In this document: positions 6,654-17,100 of the stretch, piece after piece | Layout: every line of letters begins with the position of its first letter | How positions within the stretch are numbered: the first letter of the stretch is position 1 | Virus record (IMG/VR): IMGVR_UViG_3300035681_000034 | Location: 1-46,365 of that record | Source of the DNA: a virus | Reading direction: 5' to 3' (one strand) | Length of the DNA stretch: 46,365 nucleotides | Translations under genes and position numbers: made by a program | The notes under the pieces: model-generated | Told to the model about the DNA's origin: nothing | The model's database searches: none | The model's input: the letters and a program-made list of their open reading frames with translations, nothing else

Positions 6654-7634
6654 ATGAGCAACATTGCACTTTTCTCCGGCTCTGCCGTTCCCGCGTTCGC
6701 CAAGAAGGGCGAACTGTCTGCCCTCGCCAAGTCCCTCGCAGGGGGTGCCGGTGGTGGCGGCAAGCGCATCTCGATCAAGGGCGGCGTGTTCCGCTTGATG
6801 GTGGACGGCAAGGAAGTTGCCGCTGTCGATGAGCGCTTCCTCGATGTGGTTGTCGTCAACGCCGCTCCCAAGATCGGGCGCACCTTCTACATGAAGGCGT
6901 ACGACGGCGACACGCCCAGCGGCCCTGACTGCTGGTCGGCTGACGGCGAGAAGCCAGACGCCAGCGCAGCCACCCCCCAGGCCACCAACTGCGCCTCGTG
7001 CCCGCAGAATGTGAAGGGCTCCGGTCAGGGTGATAGCCGTGCCTGCCGCTACAGCCAGCGTCTGGCAGTGGTGCTGGCGAACGATGTGGACGGTGACGTC
7101 ATGCAGCTTCAGTTGCCTGCCACGTCCATCTTCGGCAAGGAGGAAGGCGACAACCGTCCGCTGCAAGCGTACGCCCGGTATCTGGCTGCGCAGGGCGTCT
7201 CTCCCGAGACCTTGGTCACGCGCATGAAGTTCGACACGAAGTCGGAGAGCCCCAAGCTGTTCTTCAAGCCGATGCGCTGGTTGAGCGAGGACGAGTACGC
7301 CTCGGCTGCGGAGCAGGGTCAGTCTGAGGACGCCAAGCGTGCGATCACCATGACCGTGGCGCAGACCGACAAGGTCGAGCCGATGAAGCTGGAGGGCACC
7401 AAGCCCACCCCCAAGGCTGCTGCCAAGCCCGCACCCGCTCCTGCGGCTGAGGAAGAAGAGGAAGAGGCACCGCCGCCTGCACCCCGGCGTGGCCGTCCTC
7501 CCAAGGCCAAGGCTGAGCCTGTGGAAGAGGCTGAGGAGACCGTCGAGCCAACCGTACGCAAGGAAGAGAAGGCTGCACCCGCTGCACCCAAGTCGTCTCT
7601 TGCCAAGCTGGCGGCTGATTGGGATGATGAGTGA
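6654..7634 (+). CDS. Putative single-stranded DNA-binding protein with AT-hook and acidic tail
   Basis: 326 residues. The N-terminal two-thirds (about 1-235) is a beta-rich domain with a cysteine set (NCASCPQN, RACRYSQR) and the stretch RLAVVLANDVDGDVMQLQLP. Next comes a Pro/Ala/Glu-rich linker with EEEEEE and an AT-hook-like core PRRGRPPKAK (about 275-285). The protein ends in an acidic tip ADWDDE, as in SSB proteins that recruit partners through the C-terminus. Its position after helicase and polymerase genes fits a replication SSB. The family call rests on layout and context, not on a recognised OB-fold motif. A terminator follows immediately. Confidence 0.72.
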   Translation: MSNIALFSGSAVPAFAKKGELSALAKSLAGGAGGGGKRISIKGGVFRLMVDGKEVAAVDERFLDVVVVNAAPKIGRTFYMKAYDGDTPSGPDCWSADGEKPDASAATPQATNCASCPQNVKGSGQGDSRACRYSQRLAVVLANDVDGDVMQLQLPATSIFGKEEGDNRPLQAYARYLAAQGVSPETLVTRMKFDTKSESPKLFFKPMRWLSEDEYASAAEQGQSEDAKRAITMTVAQTDKVEPMKLEGTKPTPKAAAKPAPAPAAEEEEEEAPPPAPRRGRPPKAKAEPVEEAEETVEPTVRKEEKAAPAAPKSSLAKLAADWDDE

Positions 7635-7641
7635 CTTTGAT

Positions 7642-7661
7642 GGGGGCTTCGGCCCCCTTTT
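7642..7661 (+). terminator. Rho-independent terminator
   Basis: GGGGGC-TTCG-GCCCCC (7642-7657): perfect 6-bp GC stem with an extra-stable cUUCGg tetraloop, followed by TTTT. It lies 8 nt after the SSB stop and ends the first early transcription unit; the next gene starts at 7668. Confidence 0.9.
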
Positions 7662-7667
7662 ATCACC

Positions 7668-7946
7668 ATGACCTACTCTGTCAAAACCGTGCTGGCGGTG
7701 AAGGACGCTCCCAAGAGCCTGGGCAACACGCTCGGGCGTCTTGCTGTGAGCTTGGACTTCAGCGTCTTGCGCCTCGCCAAAGCCACTGGGGCATCACGCC
7801 AAACCGTCTACAACTGGATGCTGGGCGGCGATGTTCTCAATCCGTATCAACCCCGCGTCGAGCGCCTGATCGAGATCCTCAGAGCCGCCAAGAACGCAGA
7901 AACCGCATGGGTGCAAATATGCAAGGAATTCAACCTTCAAGCCTGA
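7668..7946 (+). CDS. HTH DNA-binding protein (Cro/C1-like)
   Basis: 92 residues; ATG at 7668, just past the terminator hairpin. Residues about 33-55 (SVLRLAKATGASRQTVYNWM) form a classic helix-turn-helix with recognition helix RQTVYNWM, followed by a helical C-terminus (PRVERLIEILRAAKN). Such single-domain proteins act as transcription regulators or plasmid/phage replication control factors. It has only a poor ribosome site between the terminator and the start, so it may be read through at low level from upstream. It overlaps the next small gene. Confidence 0.85.
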   Translation: MTYSVKTVLAVKDAPKSLGNTLGRLAVSLDFSVLRLAKATGASRQTVYNWMLGGDVLNPYQPRVERLIEILRAAKNAETAWVQICKEFNLQA

Positions 7947-8059
7947 CGCCAGAGGAACTGGTCCGGTATGCCTACCTCAAGAACGACAACGGCTTGCCTA
8001 AGGACTGGTGCGATGCGCTGATCAAGGCGGTAGAGACGCTGCTGGACGACCTCAAGTAA
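7919..8059 (+). CDS. Small phage protein of the LTPEELVRYA type
   Basis: 46 residues from the ATG at 7919 (an in-frame ATG at 7907 is also possible). Key segment SLTPEELVRYAYL, then LPKDWCDALIKAVETLLDDL: two short amphipathic helices. Similar very short proteins opening with a (L/M)xPxELVRYAE-like segment are common in phage replication regions; no function is known to me. It overlaps the HTH gene by 28 nt and lies 15 nt ahead of the primase gene. Confidence 0.65.
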   Translation: MQGIQPSSLTPEELVRYAYLKNDNGLPKDWCDALIKAVETLLDDLK

Positions 8060-8074
8060 CCCCCCGGGAGCTTC

Positions 8075-10981
8075 ATGGAACCGCTTGAGTTTCTAGCGGC
8101 TGTGCTTCCGCCACCCGGTTTTGGGTACTACTGCGCAGCAGAGTTGTCTTCCAAGAAGAAGCAACACGTTTTTGTTGAAGATCTGAAGGAGGTACAGCGT
8201 CATGCTGACCAATGGCTGACACAGAGCAAGGACATCTATTTCGCGCTGGCGACGTTCGAAGAGTCGGGCAAGCGCACGGCAGACAACGCCGAGTACGTGC
8301 GATCCATGTTCATCGACATGGATGGCTACGCCACGAAGAAAGACGCGGCACAAGCGCTGGGTGGCTTCCTTGAGACCACAGGGCTTGAGGGGCTGGCTAC
8401 TCCGTGGATCGTCGCATCAGGCGGCGGGCTGCACTGCTACTGGGCCTTCACGCATCCCGTTGCTGTGGGTATCTGGAAGCCTGTGGCTGAGGCGTTCAAG
8501 CGCCTGTGCAAGCAGCAAGCGCTGTCTATCGACATGACGGTCACCGCCGACGCGGCCCGCGTGTTGCGCATCCCGGGCACGCTCAACTTCAAGAAGAAGT
8601 ACGCCACCCCACGCTCGGTCAAGATCATGACCGAGGGCACCCCGTGCAGCTTCGAGGACTTCGCTGAGGCCATCACTGCCGCGCTGGGGCCGACCAGTGT
8701 CAATGCGCCGGCACCGTCTCGCGCACCGCTCGACATCCCCGGCAAACGCATCGAAGCGCCCGTAGCCAGCAACGTCAAGCTGGTGGAGAACAGCGTCACC
8801 AAGTTCAAGCTGATCATGCAGCGCACGGCGGCAGGCGATGGTTGCGCACAGCTTGCGCACTTCGTTGAGCACGCCGCTGATGACGGCATGGAGCCCCAGT
8901 GGCGTGGCTGGCTGTCCCAGGCCAAGCAGTGTGCGGATGGTGAGCGTGCTGCGGTCTGGTTGAGCAGCCTGCACCCCTACGAGCCTGAGCGCATGCAGAC
9001 CAAGCTGCGCGAGATCAAAGGCCCGTACCCGTGCCTGAAGTTCGACAGCGAGAACCCTGGCATCTGCGAAGGCTGCAAGCACTTCGGCAAGATCACCAAC
9101 CCCCTGGCGCTTGGGCGCGAGATCCTGGCTGACAACACCGAGAAGCAGATCGAGATCACGCCCGTGGATCCGGACGACCCCGAGGCACCACCGGTCACAG
9201 TCACACGCCCAATCCCACCCAAGGGCTACTCCTACGGGGCCAAGGGCGGCGTGTTTGTCGAGCGTATGGTGGAGGAGGCTGACGGCACCAAGCGCAAGCA
9301 CCAGATCATGATCGTGCCCTACGATCTGTTCGTCGTGGACCTGCTGAACAAGGACGGTGAGCACACCGTGCACATGGTCGCCAACCGACCCGGCGCTCCC
9401 ATCGATGTGCTGATGGCACAGCGCTACACCGTGTCCAAGGACGAGTGCCTGAAGACGTTGGCACAGCAGAACATCATTGCCTCGTTCGGCGCAGGCAACG
9501 ACAAGAATCTGTTCGAGTACATCCGCGCTTGCATCGAGGATGCCAGCGTCACGAAGAAGGCCATCAAGATCCCAGGCCAGTACGGCTGGCAGGAGGATGG
9601 CACGTTCGTCTACAACGGCAAGGTGTATTTCCAAGACGGCAGCACGCGCACGGTGCCGATGCCAGACCTCGTCAATCTCACGCGCATCACGCGGTCACAG
9701 GGCACGCTGGAGGAGTGGAGACGCTTCCCACAGATGCTCATGCGCAAGAAGCAGTTCGACCTGCTGGGCATCGCCAGCATCGGGTTCGGTGCGCCGCTGA
9801 TGAAGTTCACGCAGATGGCGGCGCTGACGATACATGGCGGGTCCACCGACAGCGGCACGGGCAAGTCGTTGGCGCTGAGCTTGCTGAACTCGATCTGGGG
9901 CCACCCGATCCGCTACCGCACAGGCAAGAGCACTTCGCCTGTGACCATGCAGCAGCGCATGGGCAACCTCAACAGCCTGCCGTTCACATCGGATGAGATC
10001 ACGCACAAGTCTCGTCAGGACATGGAGTGGTTCCCCGGCTTCATCTTCGACGCCTCGGAAGGCCAGGGCAAGGAGAAGAGCGAGGCGCACCACAACCGTG
10101 AGCGGCTGAACCTCGTGTCGTGGGCAACGCTGGTCTTCCTGACCTCCAACACCCACATGCAGGACTACATGTCCGGGGCTCGGCAGCACACGTCTCAGGG
10201 CGAGTTGCTGCGCATGCTGGAGTGGACGCCTGAGGTCAAGCTGAACTGGACGCCGGAGGAGGAAGACCTTCTCAAGATCCCCATGCACAACCACGGCGTG
10301 GCTGGCGACATCTACGTGCGCTGGCTGGTGCAGAATCAAGAGACGGCGGAGCGCATCACCAAGGAGTGCATCCGCAAGATCAAGGTCGAGTGGAAGATGT
10401 CGGGCGATGAGCGCTACTGGGCCGCTGGCTGCGGCGCAATCATTGCCGGTGCGATTCTTGCTTCAAGTAGGTACGCAGGCATCATCGACCTGCCGGTGGA
10501 CAAGATCATCGAGTTCCTCAAGAGCTTGGTGGAGAAAGCCCGCAAGGTGATCAAGACGGGCGGGCGCACGGCAGAGGATGTGCTGAACGCCTTCACCCGG
10601 GAGAACTACGGTCAGTTCGTGGTGATCCGCCAGAGCAACGGCGCTCTGTTGGCAGCGCTGGGCTCAGGGCAGGAGATCGACCAGACGGTCACGCGCAGCA
10701 AGGTCATGGGCCGGGTGGAGCACGGCATCAACAAGAAGAACTACGTGGAGTACTTCATCGAGGAGCAGATGCTCAAGTCGCACTGCGTGGCGATGTCCTT
10801 CGGCTACGACGCGTTCAAGAAGCAGATACAGGCCATGCCCGGGTACACGGTCGGCTTCGAGCGCAAGGACATGATGGCAAAGACTCGAGGCCCGCAGATG
10901 CGCGTGCGCACGATCTGCATAGGCCGACCGATAGAAGAAGACCCTCACAATGCTGCGGCACTATCCGTGGGACCGGCTTGA
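8075..10981 (+). CDS. Primase-helicase: N-terminal AEP primase/polymerase, C-terminal DUF927-like ATPase
   Basis: 968 residues; ATG at 8075 with GGGAG at 8066-8070. Archaeo-eukaryotic primase motifs: IDMDG (Asp81, Asp83), SGGGLHCYW (about 113-121) and RIPGTLNFK (about 165-173). A cysteine-containing segment follows (YPCLKF, PGICEGCKHFGKI, about 310-335), likely zinc-binding. The helicase part has Walker A GGSTDSGTGKSLAL (Lys597) and a probable Walker B at FTSDEITHK (about 640), inside a DUF927-like domain. It would prime and unwind DNA at the phage fork, replacing separate DnaG- and DnaB-type proteins. It overlaps the next small gene by 32 nt. Confidence 0.92.
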   Translation: MEPLEFLAAVLPPPGFGYYCAAELSSKKKQHVFVEDLKEVQRHADQWLTQSKDIYFALATFEESGKRTADNAEYVRSMFIDMDGYATKKDAAQALGGFLETTGLEGLATPWIVASGGGLHCYWAFTHPVAVGIWKPVAEAFKRLCKQQALSIDMTVTADAARVLRIPGTLNFKKKYATPRSVKIMTEGTPCSFEDFAEAITAALGPTSVNAPAPSRAPLDIPGKRIEAPVASNVKLVENSVTKFKLIMQRTAAGDGCAQLAHFVEHAADDGMEPQWRGWLSQAKQCADGERAAVWLSSLHPYEPERMQTKLREIKGPYPCLKFDSENPGICEGCKHFGKITNPLALGREILADNTEKQIEITPVDPDDPEAPPVTVTRPIPPKGYSYGAKGGVFVERMVEEADGTKRKHQIMIVPYDLFVVDLLNKDGEHTVHMVANRPGAPIDVLMAQRYTVSKDECLKTLAQQNIIASFGAGNDKNLFEYIRACIEDASVTKKAIKIPGQYGWQEDGTFVYNGKVYFQDGSTRTVPMPDLVNLTRITRSQGTLEEWRRFPQMLMRKKQFDLLGIASIGFGAPLMKFTQMAALTIHGGSTDSGTGKSLALSLLNSIWGHPIRYRTGKSTSPVTMQQRMGNLNSLPFTSDEITHKSRQDMEWFPGFIFDASEGQGKEKSEAHHNRERLNLVSWATLVFLTSNTHMQDYMSGARQHTSQGELLRMLEWTPEVKLNWTPEEEDLLKIPMHNHGVAGDIYVRWLVQNQETAERITKECIRKIKVEWKMSGDERYWAAGCGAIIAGAILASSRYAGIIDLPVDKIIEFLKSLVEKARKVIKTGGRTAEDVLNAFTRENYGQFVVIRQSNGALLAALGSGQEIDQTVTRSKVMGRVEHGINKKNYVEYFIEEQMLKSHCVAMSFGYDAFKKQIQAMPGYTVGFERKDMMAKTRGPQMRVRTICIGRPIEEDPHNAAALSVGPA

Positions 10982-11171
10982 GAAGGGGCAGGGGTTCTTC
11001 GTCCCTGCGCTTGACCTAGAGGCCGTGCGACAGGCGGGACTGCTGGCTGCAGTCCCGCTTCACATCAAGGATGCCCGGGCCCAGTTCGGTATCAGGCAGG
11101 GGCGGCTTGGGGTTCTTTTCTTTCGAGTACCGCCCGTACGGAAGCAGCAATCTGAATCTTCGCAGCCTTGA
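10950..11171 (+). CDS. Small conserved-type phage protein
   Basis: 73 residues; ATG at 10950 inside the 3' end of the primase gene. Recognisable segments are YPWDRLEKGQGFFVPALDLE, VPLHIKDARAQFGI and GRLGVLFFRVP, a pattern common to short proteins near phage replication genes; function unknown. The last 80 nt overlap the end of the oppositely transcribed giant gene, and the C-terminal tail (RKQQSESSQP) looks less constrained. A perfect hairpin lies within its coding sequence (11034-11058). Confidence 0.72.
   Translation: MLRHYPWDRLEKGQGFFVPALDLEAVRQAGLLAAVPLHIKDARAQFGIRQGRLGVLFFRVPPVRKQQSESSQP
11034..11058. terminator. Hairpin at the convergent junction; possible bidirectional terminator
   Basis: Perfect inverted repeat GCGGGACTGC / GCAGTCCCGC (10-bp stem, 5-nt loop), located where the rightward early and leftward late units meet. 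There is no U-tract on either side, so classical intrinsic termination is uncertain; it could instead stabilise the 3' ends. Confidence 0.45.
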
Positions 11172-14100
11172 TCTGATCCACCAGCTTGCGCTTCTCTTCC
11201 TCGGTGAGCTTCGATCCACGGATGATGCGCTCGTTCTTGGTCAACTCACCCATCATCTGTCGGTACTCCCCCGCCATTTGATTCATCATGATCAACTGCA
11301 GGTTCTCCTGCAAGAACGCTTGCGCCTTGCCGGTCTCACCCTTCACGATCAGGTTGTCGTAGGTGGTCTTAGCCTGTGTGACTTTCTGGAAGTCCTTATA
11401 CACACCATCGATGATGTTGCTGGCGTCTGCGGGCTGGAACATCGGCCCCACCAACGGCAGTTCAGACCAGCGCTTCTCAGGCACCACCACATCCGCTTTC
11501 GGCAGCGGCAAGCTCAGTGCTTGGAGCGCCAGCAACCCCAGCCCGCCTGTGTACCCGTTGACAAGTGCTTCGATCCTGATTGGTGAAAAGTTCACCGACT
11601 CACCGATGTACTTGGCAATCTCAGAAGTCCGCTCCCGGTAACGCATACCCGGAACCTCTTGCTGCTCTCGCGCCGACTCAAGATCACGCCCAGTGAAGAA
11701 CGACTTGCCCAAGCCCACCTCGATGACGGGCTTCATGGCTGCAGGGATGGGCACCGGCACCGGGATCTTGGCTCCGCCAATCTCGATAGGCACCATGCTG
11801 CTGCCGCCTGGAACGATCTGGATCAGGATGTGGTTGAGCGCTTCAAAGGCTTCCTTTGCTCCTCGGTCACTCTTCATGCTGTTGTACAGCATCTCGGGCA
11901 GCGCCTTGAAGATGTAGCCGACTTCAAACGGGATCGGTACGCGCAGCGTGACCTTTTCTCCAGCCATTTCGTCAAGGAAGGGCAGGCGCACAAACCAATT
12001 GCCGTACTTCACATCGGGCGGAGCGTTCTTGTACTCCTCGTCGTCTTGCATGGCTGCGGCGTAAGCCATCGTGAGAGCGAACATCGACGCGCCACGCGTG
12101 AACAGCTTGCGCTGGATATCAAGCTTGTCGTTGAACGGCATATTGCCGGTCAGTGCCTTGTACAGCACGTCCAAGCCCTGGATCTGCGCATTCAGGAAAG
12201 GCACCAACATGCTTGCCATGTGCATGGTGGGTGACAACCCGCGCTTGCTGAAGTTCATCGACTCCAGCGCCATGAGTTCGGCTTCCATGTCGGACAGCCC
12301 CTGCGCACGGTAGCTCTCGTACTGGGACTGCCGCGTGGCGGCATCGGCCTTGTGCGCCATCGCCTCCATCTTGGTGAACGCCTTCATCCAGCCTGGACGC
12401 CCCTCCTGCATCTCCTTGAGCAGACGGCTGATGTCCTCGGTGGTGCCGGTGAAAGTCTGCCCGCCCGTGACGCCCCGGGCCTTCAGCGGCGATGCCTTGC
12501 GCAGTTGGTTGACGGCGCTCAGCAATGGAGGCGCATCAGAGCCGCTGAGCATGTAGGCACCCAGCGAGTCACGGAACAACTGCTTGGCGGCAAAGACCGG
12601 CGTGGAGGTCACTGCACGGCGCAGGATCTGCGCAGGGATGCCCATCAGACGCAAGCCCTGGGGCAGCATCGTCGGGATACCCGCCATGCCCTTGACCAAC
12701 AGGTCAGACGGCACGCCGATGTAGTCGGTGTCTACACGTACGAAGTAGTCCTCACCGTCGAGCTTGAACTCCAGCGTGCCCTTGGGAGCGCCCGTCTTGC
12801 CCGCTCTGGCGGGCTTGCTGGCAAGCCCTGCATCGGCAAGCTCGTAGGCCACGTTCTTGGCCGCGATGTTGCGCAACCCCATGTCGAGCAGCATCGACGT
12901 GTTCTGCACGCTGCTGGTGAGGAAGTCAAAGATAGGCTCTTCACCACCGACAAGCTCTTGGAGGTGCGGGCTGTCCTTCAGGTTGCCGATGCGAATGGGC
13001 GTCTCACCGCCAATCATCAACTCGGCGTTGCCTCCGCGCATGCGGTAGTACGGGATGTAGTCCTTGGCACGCAGCAGGCGGGCCGCTTCGTCCTTGCTGA
13101 TCGCACCCGTCTGCACCAAGAAGTTCAGCAGGTCGGTGTTGTACTCGTTGTACATCTCCCGCGCCTCATCGAACGCTTTCTTCAGCGTCGGGTTGGCGTC
13201 GATCTCCGCCTTGGCAGCGCGGAAGTCTGCCTCGGTGGGCATGCTGTCGAGGTTCTTCTCAAGGTACGCCTTGCGGGCGTTCAGTTGAGTTTTCTCTTGC
13301 GGCTCCAGGCGGGGGGAGGCAAGCTCACGCTCGATCTTCTGCAGTTCACTCAGCGCTGCGGCACGGCCAAAGTTCAGCTTGTCAAAGCCCTTGTTCTCGC
13401 CACGGATCGCAGACATGTACAGCGTGAACAACCGGTTGGCTGCGTCGGCGCTGCCTGCTTCCTTGATCACGTCTTTTGCCGCAAGGCGCTTGACGATGTC
13501 CTTGATGTTGGCCCCTTGGACCGCCTCGATGATGCGCTCCTTCTGGCCGTCAGGACGCGTTATCTCTTGGACCTGGGCGACTCCGTTCTCGATAGCCTCC
13601 TGCGTCATGTTGTTGCGCATGCCGTACTTGCGCAGGTAGTACATCATCTGCGATCCCTTGAGCGCGTCCATGCTGGTGTAGGCAATTTGCTCTAGGGGAG
13701 CCAGGGCGTCAATAACTTGCGTACGGAATGCCAACCCAAAAAGACTCTTCTTGATGCTGTCGAGAACGGTCGGCTGCTTGCCAATGATCTGGTTAGCTAC
13801 GCGTGATGCGGTGGGGAGGTTGCGGGAGAAGAGGATGCCTTCGGCGGGGCCAACACGGTCGATGTCCCACGCCACGATGGCAGAGCCTTCGTCCTTGTCG
13901 TAGAAGTCTACGTAGTTGAACTTGCTGTCTCTTGTAATGTTCCGATCTCGACTTGGCGCGTCAAGGTACTTGTACCCCGCAATCCCGTACTCACGAAGCA
14001 AATACGAAATAGCTTTATCGGAACGGCGCTTCATAGCCGGCGCTTTGCTCGTGGGTGCCTGCGTTGGTTTTGCGGGGATCCAACGCAGTGCCTCCGCTAA

Positions 14101-17100
14101 GTCACTTGCTCGGTCATCACCATCCATTTTTGCATTTAACACACTACGCAGTCTCGCTTTGTCCTTAACCGCGTCAGTACTGTTCAGCAGTTCAGAAATA
14201 GCGTTTTGCACTTTGGGTGCCTGCTGATCTAATGGCAAGTCTAGTACAAAATACTCTTCGTCGGGACGCGTTGACATTACACGAGCAAACGCACCTTTAG
14301 GCTCAGGAATTGGCGGTTCTGGTAATGGGTGATACACGATTGCATCAACGTCTATTTTCCGCAAATCTGCGGCTTTTGCGGCAAAATACCCGCTAGCTTT
14401 TGCAAGCTTTTCATAAGATGCGAGTTTTTCTTTGTAGACACGAGACAGCGCTTCCGCAACCGCCGCATACGTTTTGTCTTTTGCTTCATCTACAGCCGCA
14501 TCTACAAGGTCATCAATGTCCATCCATCTTTCAACGGGAAGAGTGCTCTCTAAATAATCTTTATTTTTATAGTAGGCAACATTATCTTGTAAGAGAAAAT
14601 CGCCTTGAAATGGCATCACGATCTTTAGATCGCCTGCAATTATGCTATCTACCGTTTTTTGTGCGGCAACTTTGGTTTCGTTGTCTAACCCAATCAACTC
14701 CCCTTTATTTGTGATATTTTCCGCTATCTTTGCAGGCGAAAGCTTAAAGTCGTTTTCTCTAGCTCTTCGCGCCAAAAGATCAAACACGTACGCATCTGCA
14801 AAAGCCTTACGGCTCGTATCCGGATCGCTGCTCTGTATGAGCTTTTGCAGCCGGTCTCTTTCAGAAGACAGCTTGCGCCCATCAAACATAATGTTTTCAG
14901 TCAGCGACGCTTGCCACTCTTTTATCTTTGGGTCGTTTTGCCACTGGCGAAGCTGCTTCTCTGCTTCCTGCCGTTGGTAAAATTTCGCAGTGCTGTGTGC
15001 GCTTGCACGGTATGTTCCCCAACCGAATACCTGGGCACCTTCGCCACTGCCCATGTACGTAAAGTCAAACTCCTTAAAGGGTTTGCCCGTGCCGTGCCAA
15101 GTGCCGCGAAGCTCAAGGTTGGCTGCACCGTAAGCCATATTGACGAGGTCTCCGACCTTCAGTTTTTGAGGCGCAAGACCAAACTTCTCCAACGCACGCT
15201 TGAAGCCGTCAACAATAATCCGCAGCCAGTTCTGGACCGCGTTGCCGCTCTTGACCCCGCTGGGCTCCACGCCAGCGTTGAAGGCCTCTTCAACGGCATA
15301 AGCAAGCAGTTCGTCATTGACCTGCTCTTCTGGTGTTTTTGCAGCCTCTACCCGTTCCTTTGCGGCGCGACCGATCTTGGCTTCAAGCGTGTTGGCTTTC
15401 GAATTGCTCCAGCGCTTAACGGTTTCAACCAGCGCGTTGTACTGCGCGGTATTGAAAAAGTTACGGAAACCGATGTGTGCGCCCACCTCGTGGAGCAGCA
15501 CGCCCAGCGCATGGTCCTTGCCGATGTTCTCGGCAATTAGGTATGCTTTGCCGTCGTAGACAAAACCCTTGGCATCATCAGGAATAGTGTCAAGGTTGTC
15601 TCTAAGCGCGGGAGGGAGCGATACACGGCGTTTTCTAAGCGCGGAAACTGGGACCATTTTACGCGCACCGACTTGCGTAGTTACGTTCCCTTCTTTAAGT
15701 TCTGCAAGGCTCTCTACAACGATCAGTACGTTTTGCGTATCCAGCAAACCCTTCTGACCAAGCGCACGCTCAAGTTCGGCAATCAGTTCCTCTTTGGTCA
15801 GCCCCTCGGCAGGCTTGCCACGGGAGAACTCAATGTCTCCCTCCGCGCTCGGCTTGCCTCGCATCGGCTCCGTCATGCGCTGGGTTGCTTCCCGAGCCTC
15901 TTCCTCCTTGATGCGCTGCACCACACGATCCGCAAACTCGTTGGCTTCCTTCTCAATCTGCCGCTGCGTGGCCTCGTCTATGGTCCCCTTCAATCGAGCC
16001 TTGTCTGAAAGCTCCTTCTCTTTCTGCTCGTAGTACTTGGTGCGCAGTTCTTCGGTAGCAGCCATCGTTGCTGCCACGCGCTTCTCGGTCTCCGCCTGGA
16101 TGGGTGCAAGCTCCGCTTTGGTCATAGTTGTGACCGGCGCTTGACTGATCGGCTGGCCCAGGCGCTCACGAATTACCGTGGTCTCAAGCGCATCCGCAAA
16201 CCGATCAAAGAACGACATGCTGATGCCGCCGCTAGGCAGGCGGCCACCGAGCTTGTCCACCGTGTCTTGTCGCATATCCTTGGGCAGCTTTGCCCAGATA
16301 GCACGCGCAGTTCTGCGCCGTTCTTCAACCGTGACTGGCGCAGTGTTGATAGCCTGCTCAAGTCCGTACAGTTGCTCACGAAGCCTGTTGAGTTCTTGGT
16401 TCTGCTTCTTGGTGCGCGGTGCCGCAAGCTTCTCTACGATCTCTTGGCGCAACCGATACGCAATGCCTTCAAGCGGAGTGCGCATCAGCCGCTCGGGCGT
16501 AGCACTCTTACCGCGTTTCTGAGGCCGAATCGCAGTGGACTTGAACCCTTGCTCAACCGCCATCTCAAAAGCTTGACGGTTGTTCTTGATGACGGCGTCG
16601 AGTTTGTTAGCGTCTTTGGTTGCTTGCGGCACCTCGCCTGTTTCGGCGATTGTGCGTTGTACACCAAAGATTTCCTTGGCGGCTTTACGCCGTCCTGCTC
16701 GGGTGGTTTCTTCCTTACCTGCTTCGCGTGCTTCTGCTTCTTCCCGCGCATCTTGTGCAGCCTGGGCTTGTTCAGACTCCGCGTAGTATTCCGTACCAAA
16801 TGTGCTTTCGCCTTTTAGACGCCCGATTTGTGCACGCAAACCGGCGATCTTCTCGGCAAGCGCCTCGCGCTGTTTCTTAGATCCGCGTTTCTTGAGTTTA
16901 GTCTGCGCTTTCAGTGCCCCTTCAAGCTGCGCTTGCAACTCAGGGATCGACAAGCCGCTGCGCTGCTTTTCAACTTCAGCGCGACGTTCGGCAGCGGTAA
17001 TGGCAGGGGTTGCCGCAGGCGCAGTAGCTTGCCGCTCCAGCGCGGCTTGCTTGTCTTTGAACCGCTGCACGCTAACGTCAAAGCGATCTTGCGCACCCTT

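Noticed and set aside
8417-9634. 405-codon minus-strand open frame inside the primase-helicase gene
   Set aside because: His/Leu/Val/Arg-rich antisense shadow; plus-strand AEP and Walker motifs are clear.
12352-13695. 447-codon plus-strand open frame inside the giant gene
   Set aside because: Arg/His/Leu/Val-rich shadow with no ribosome site; the minus-strand LPD-like domain is coherent here.
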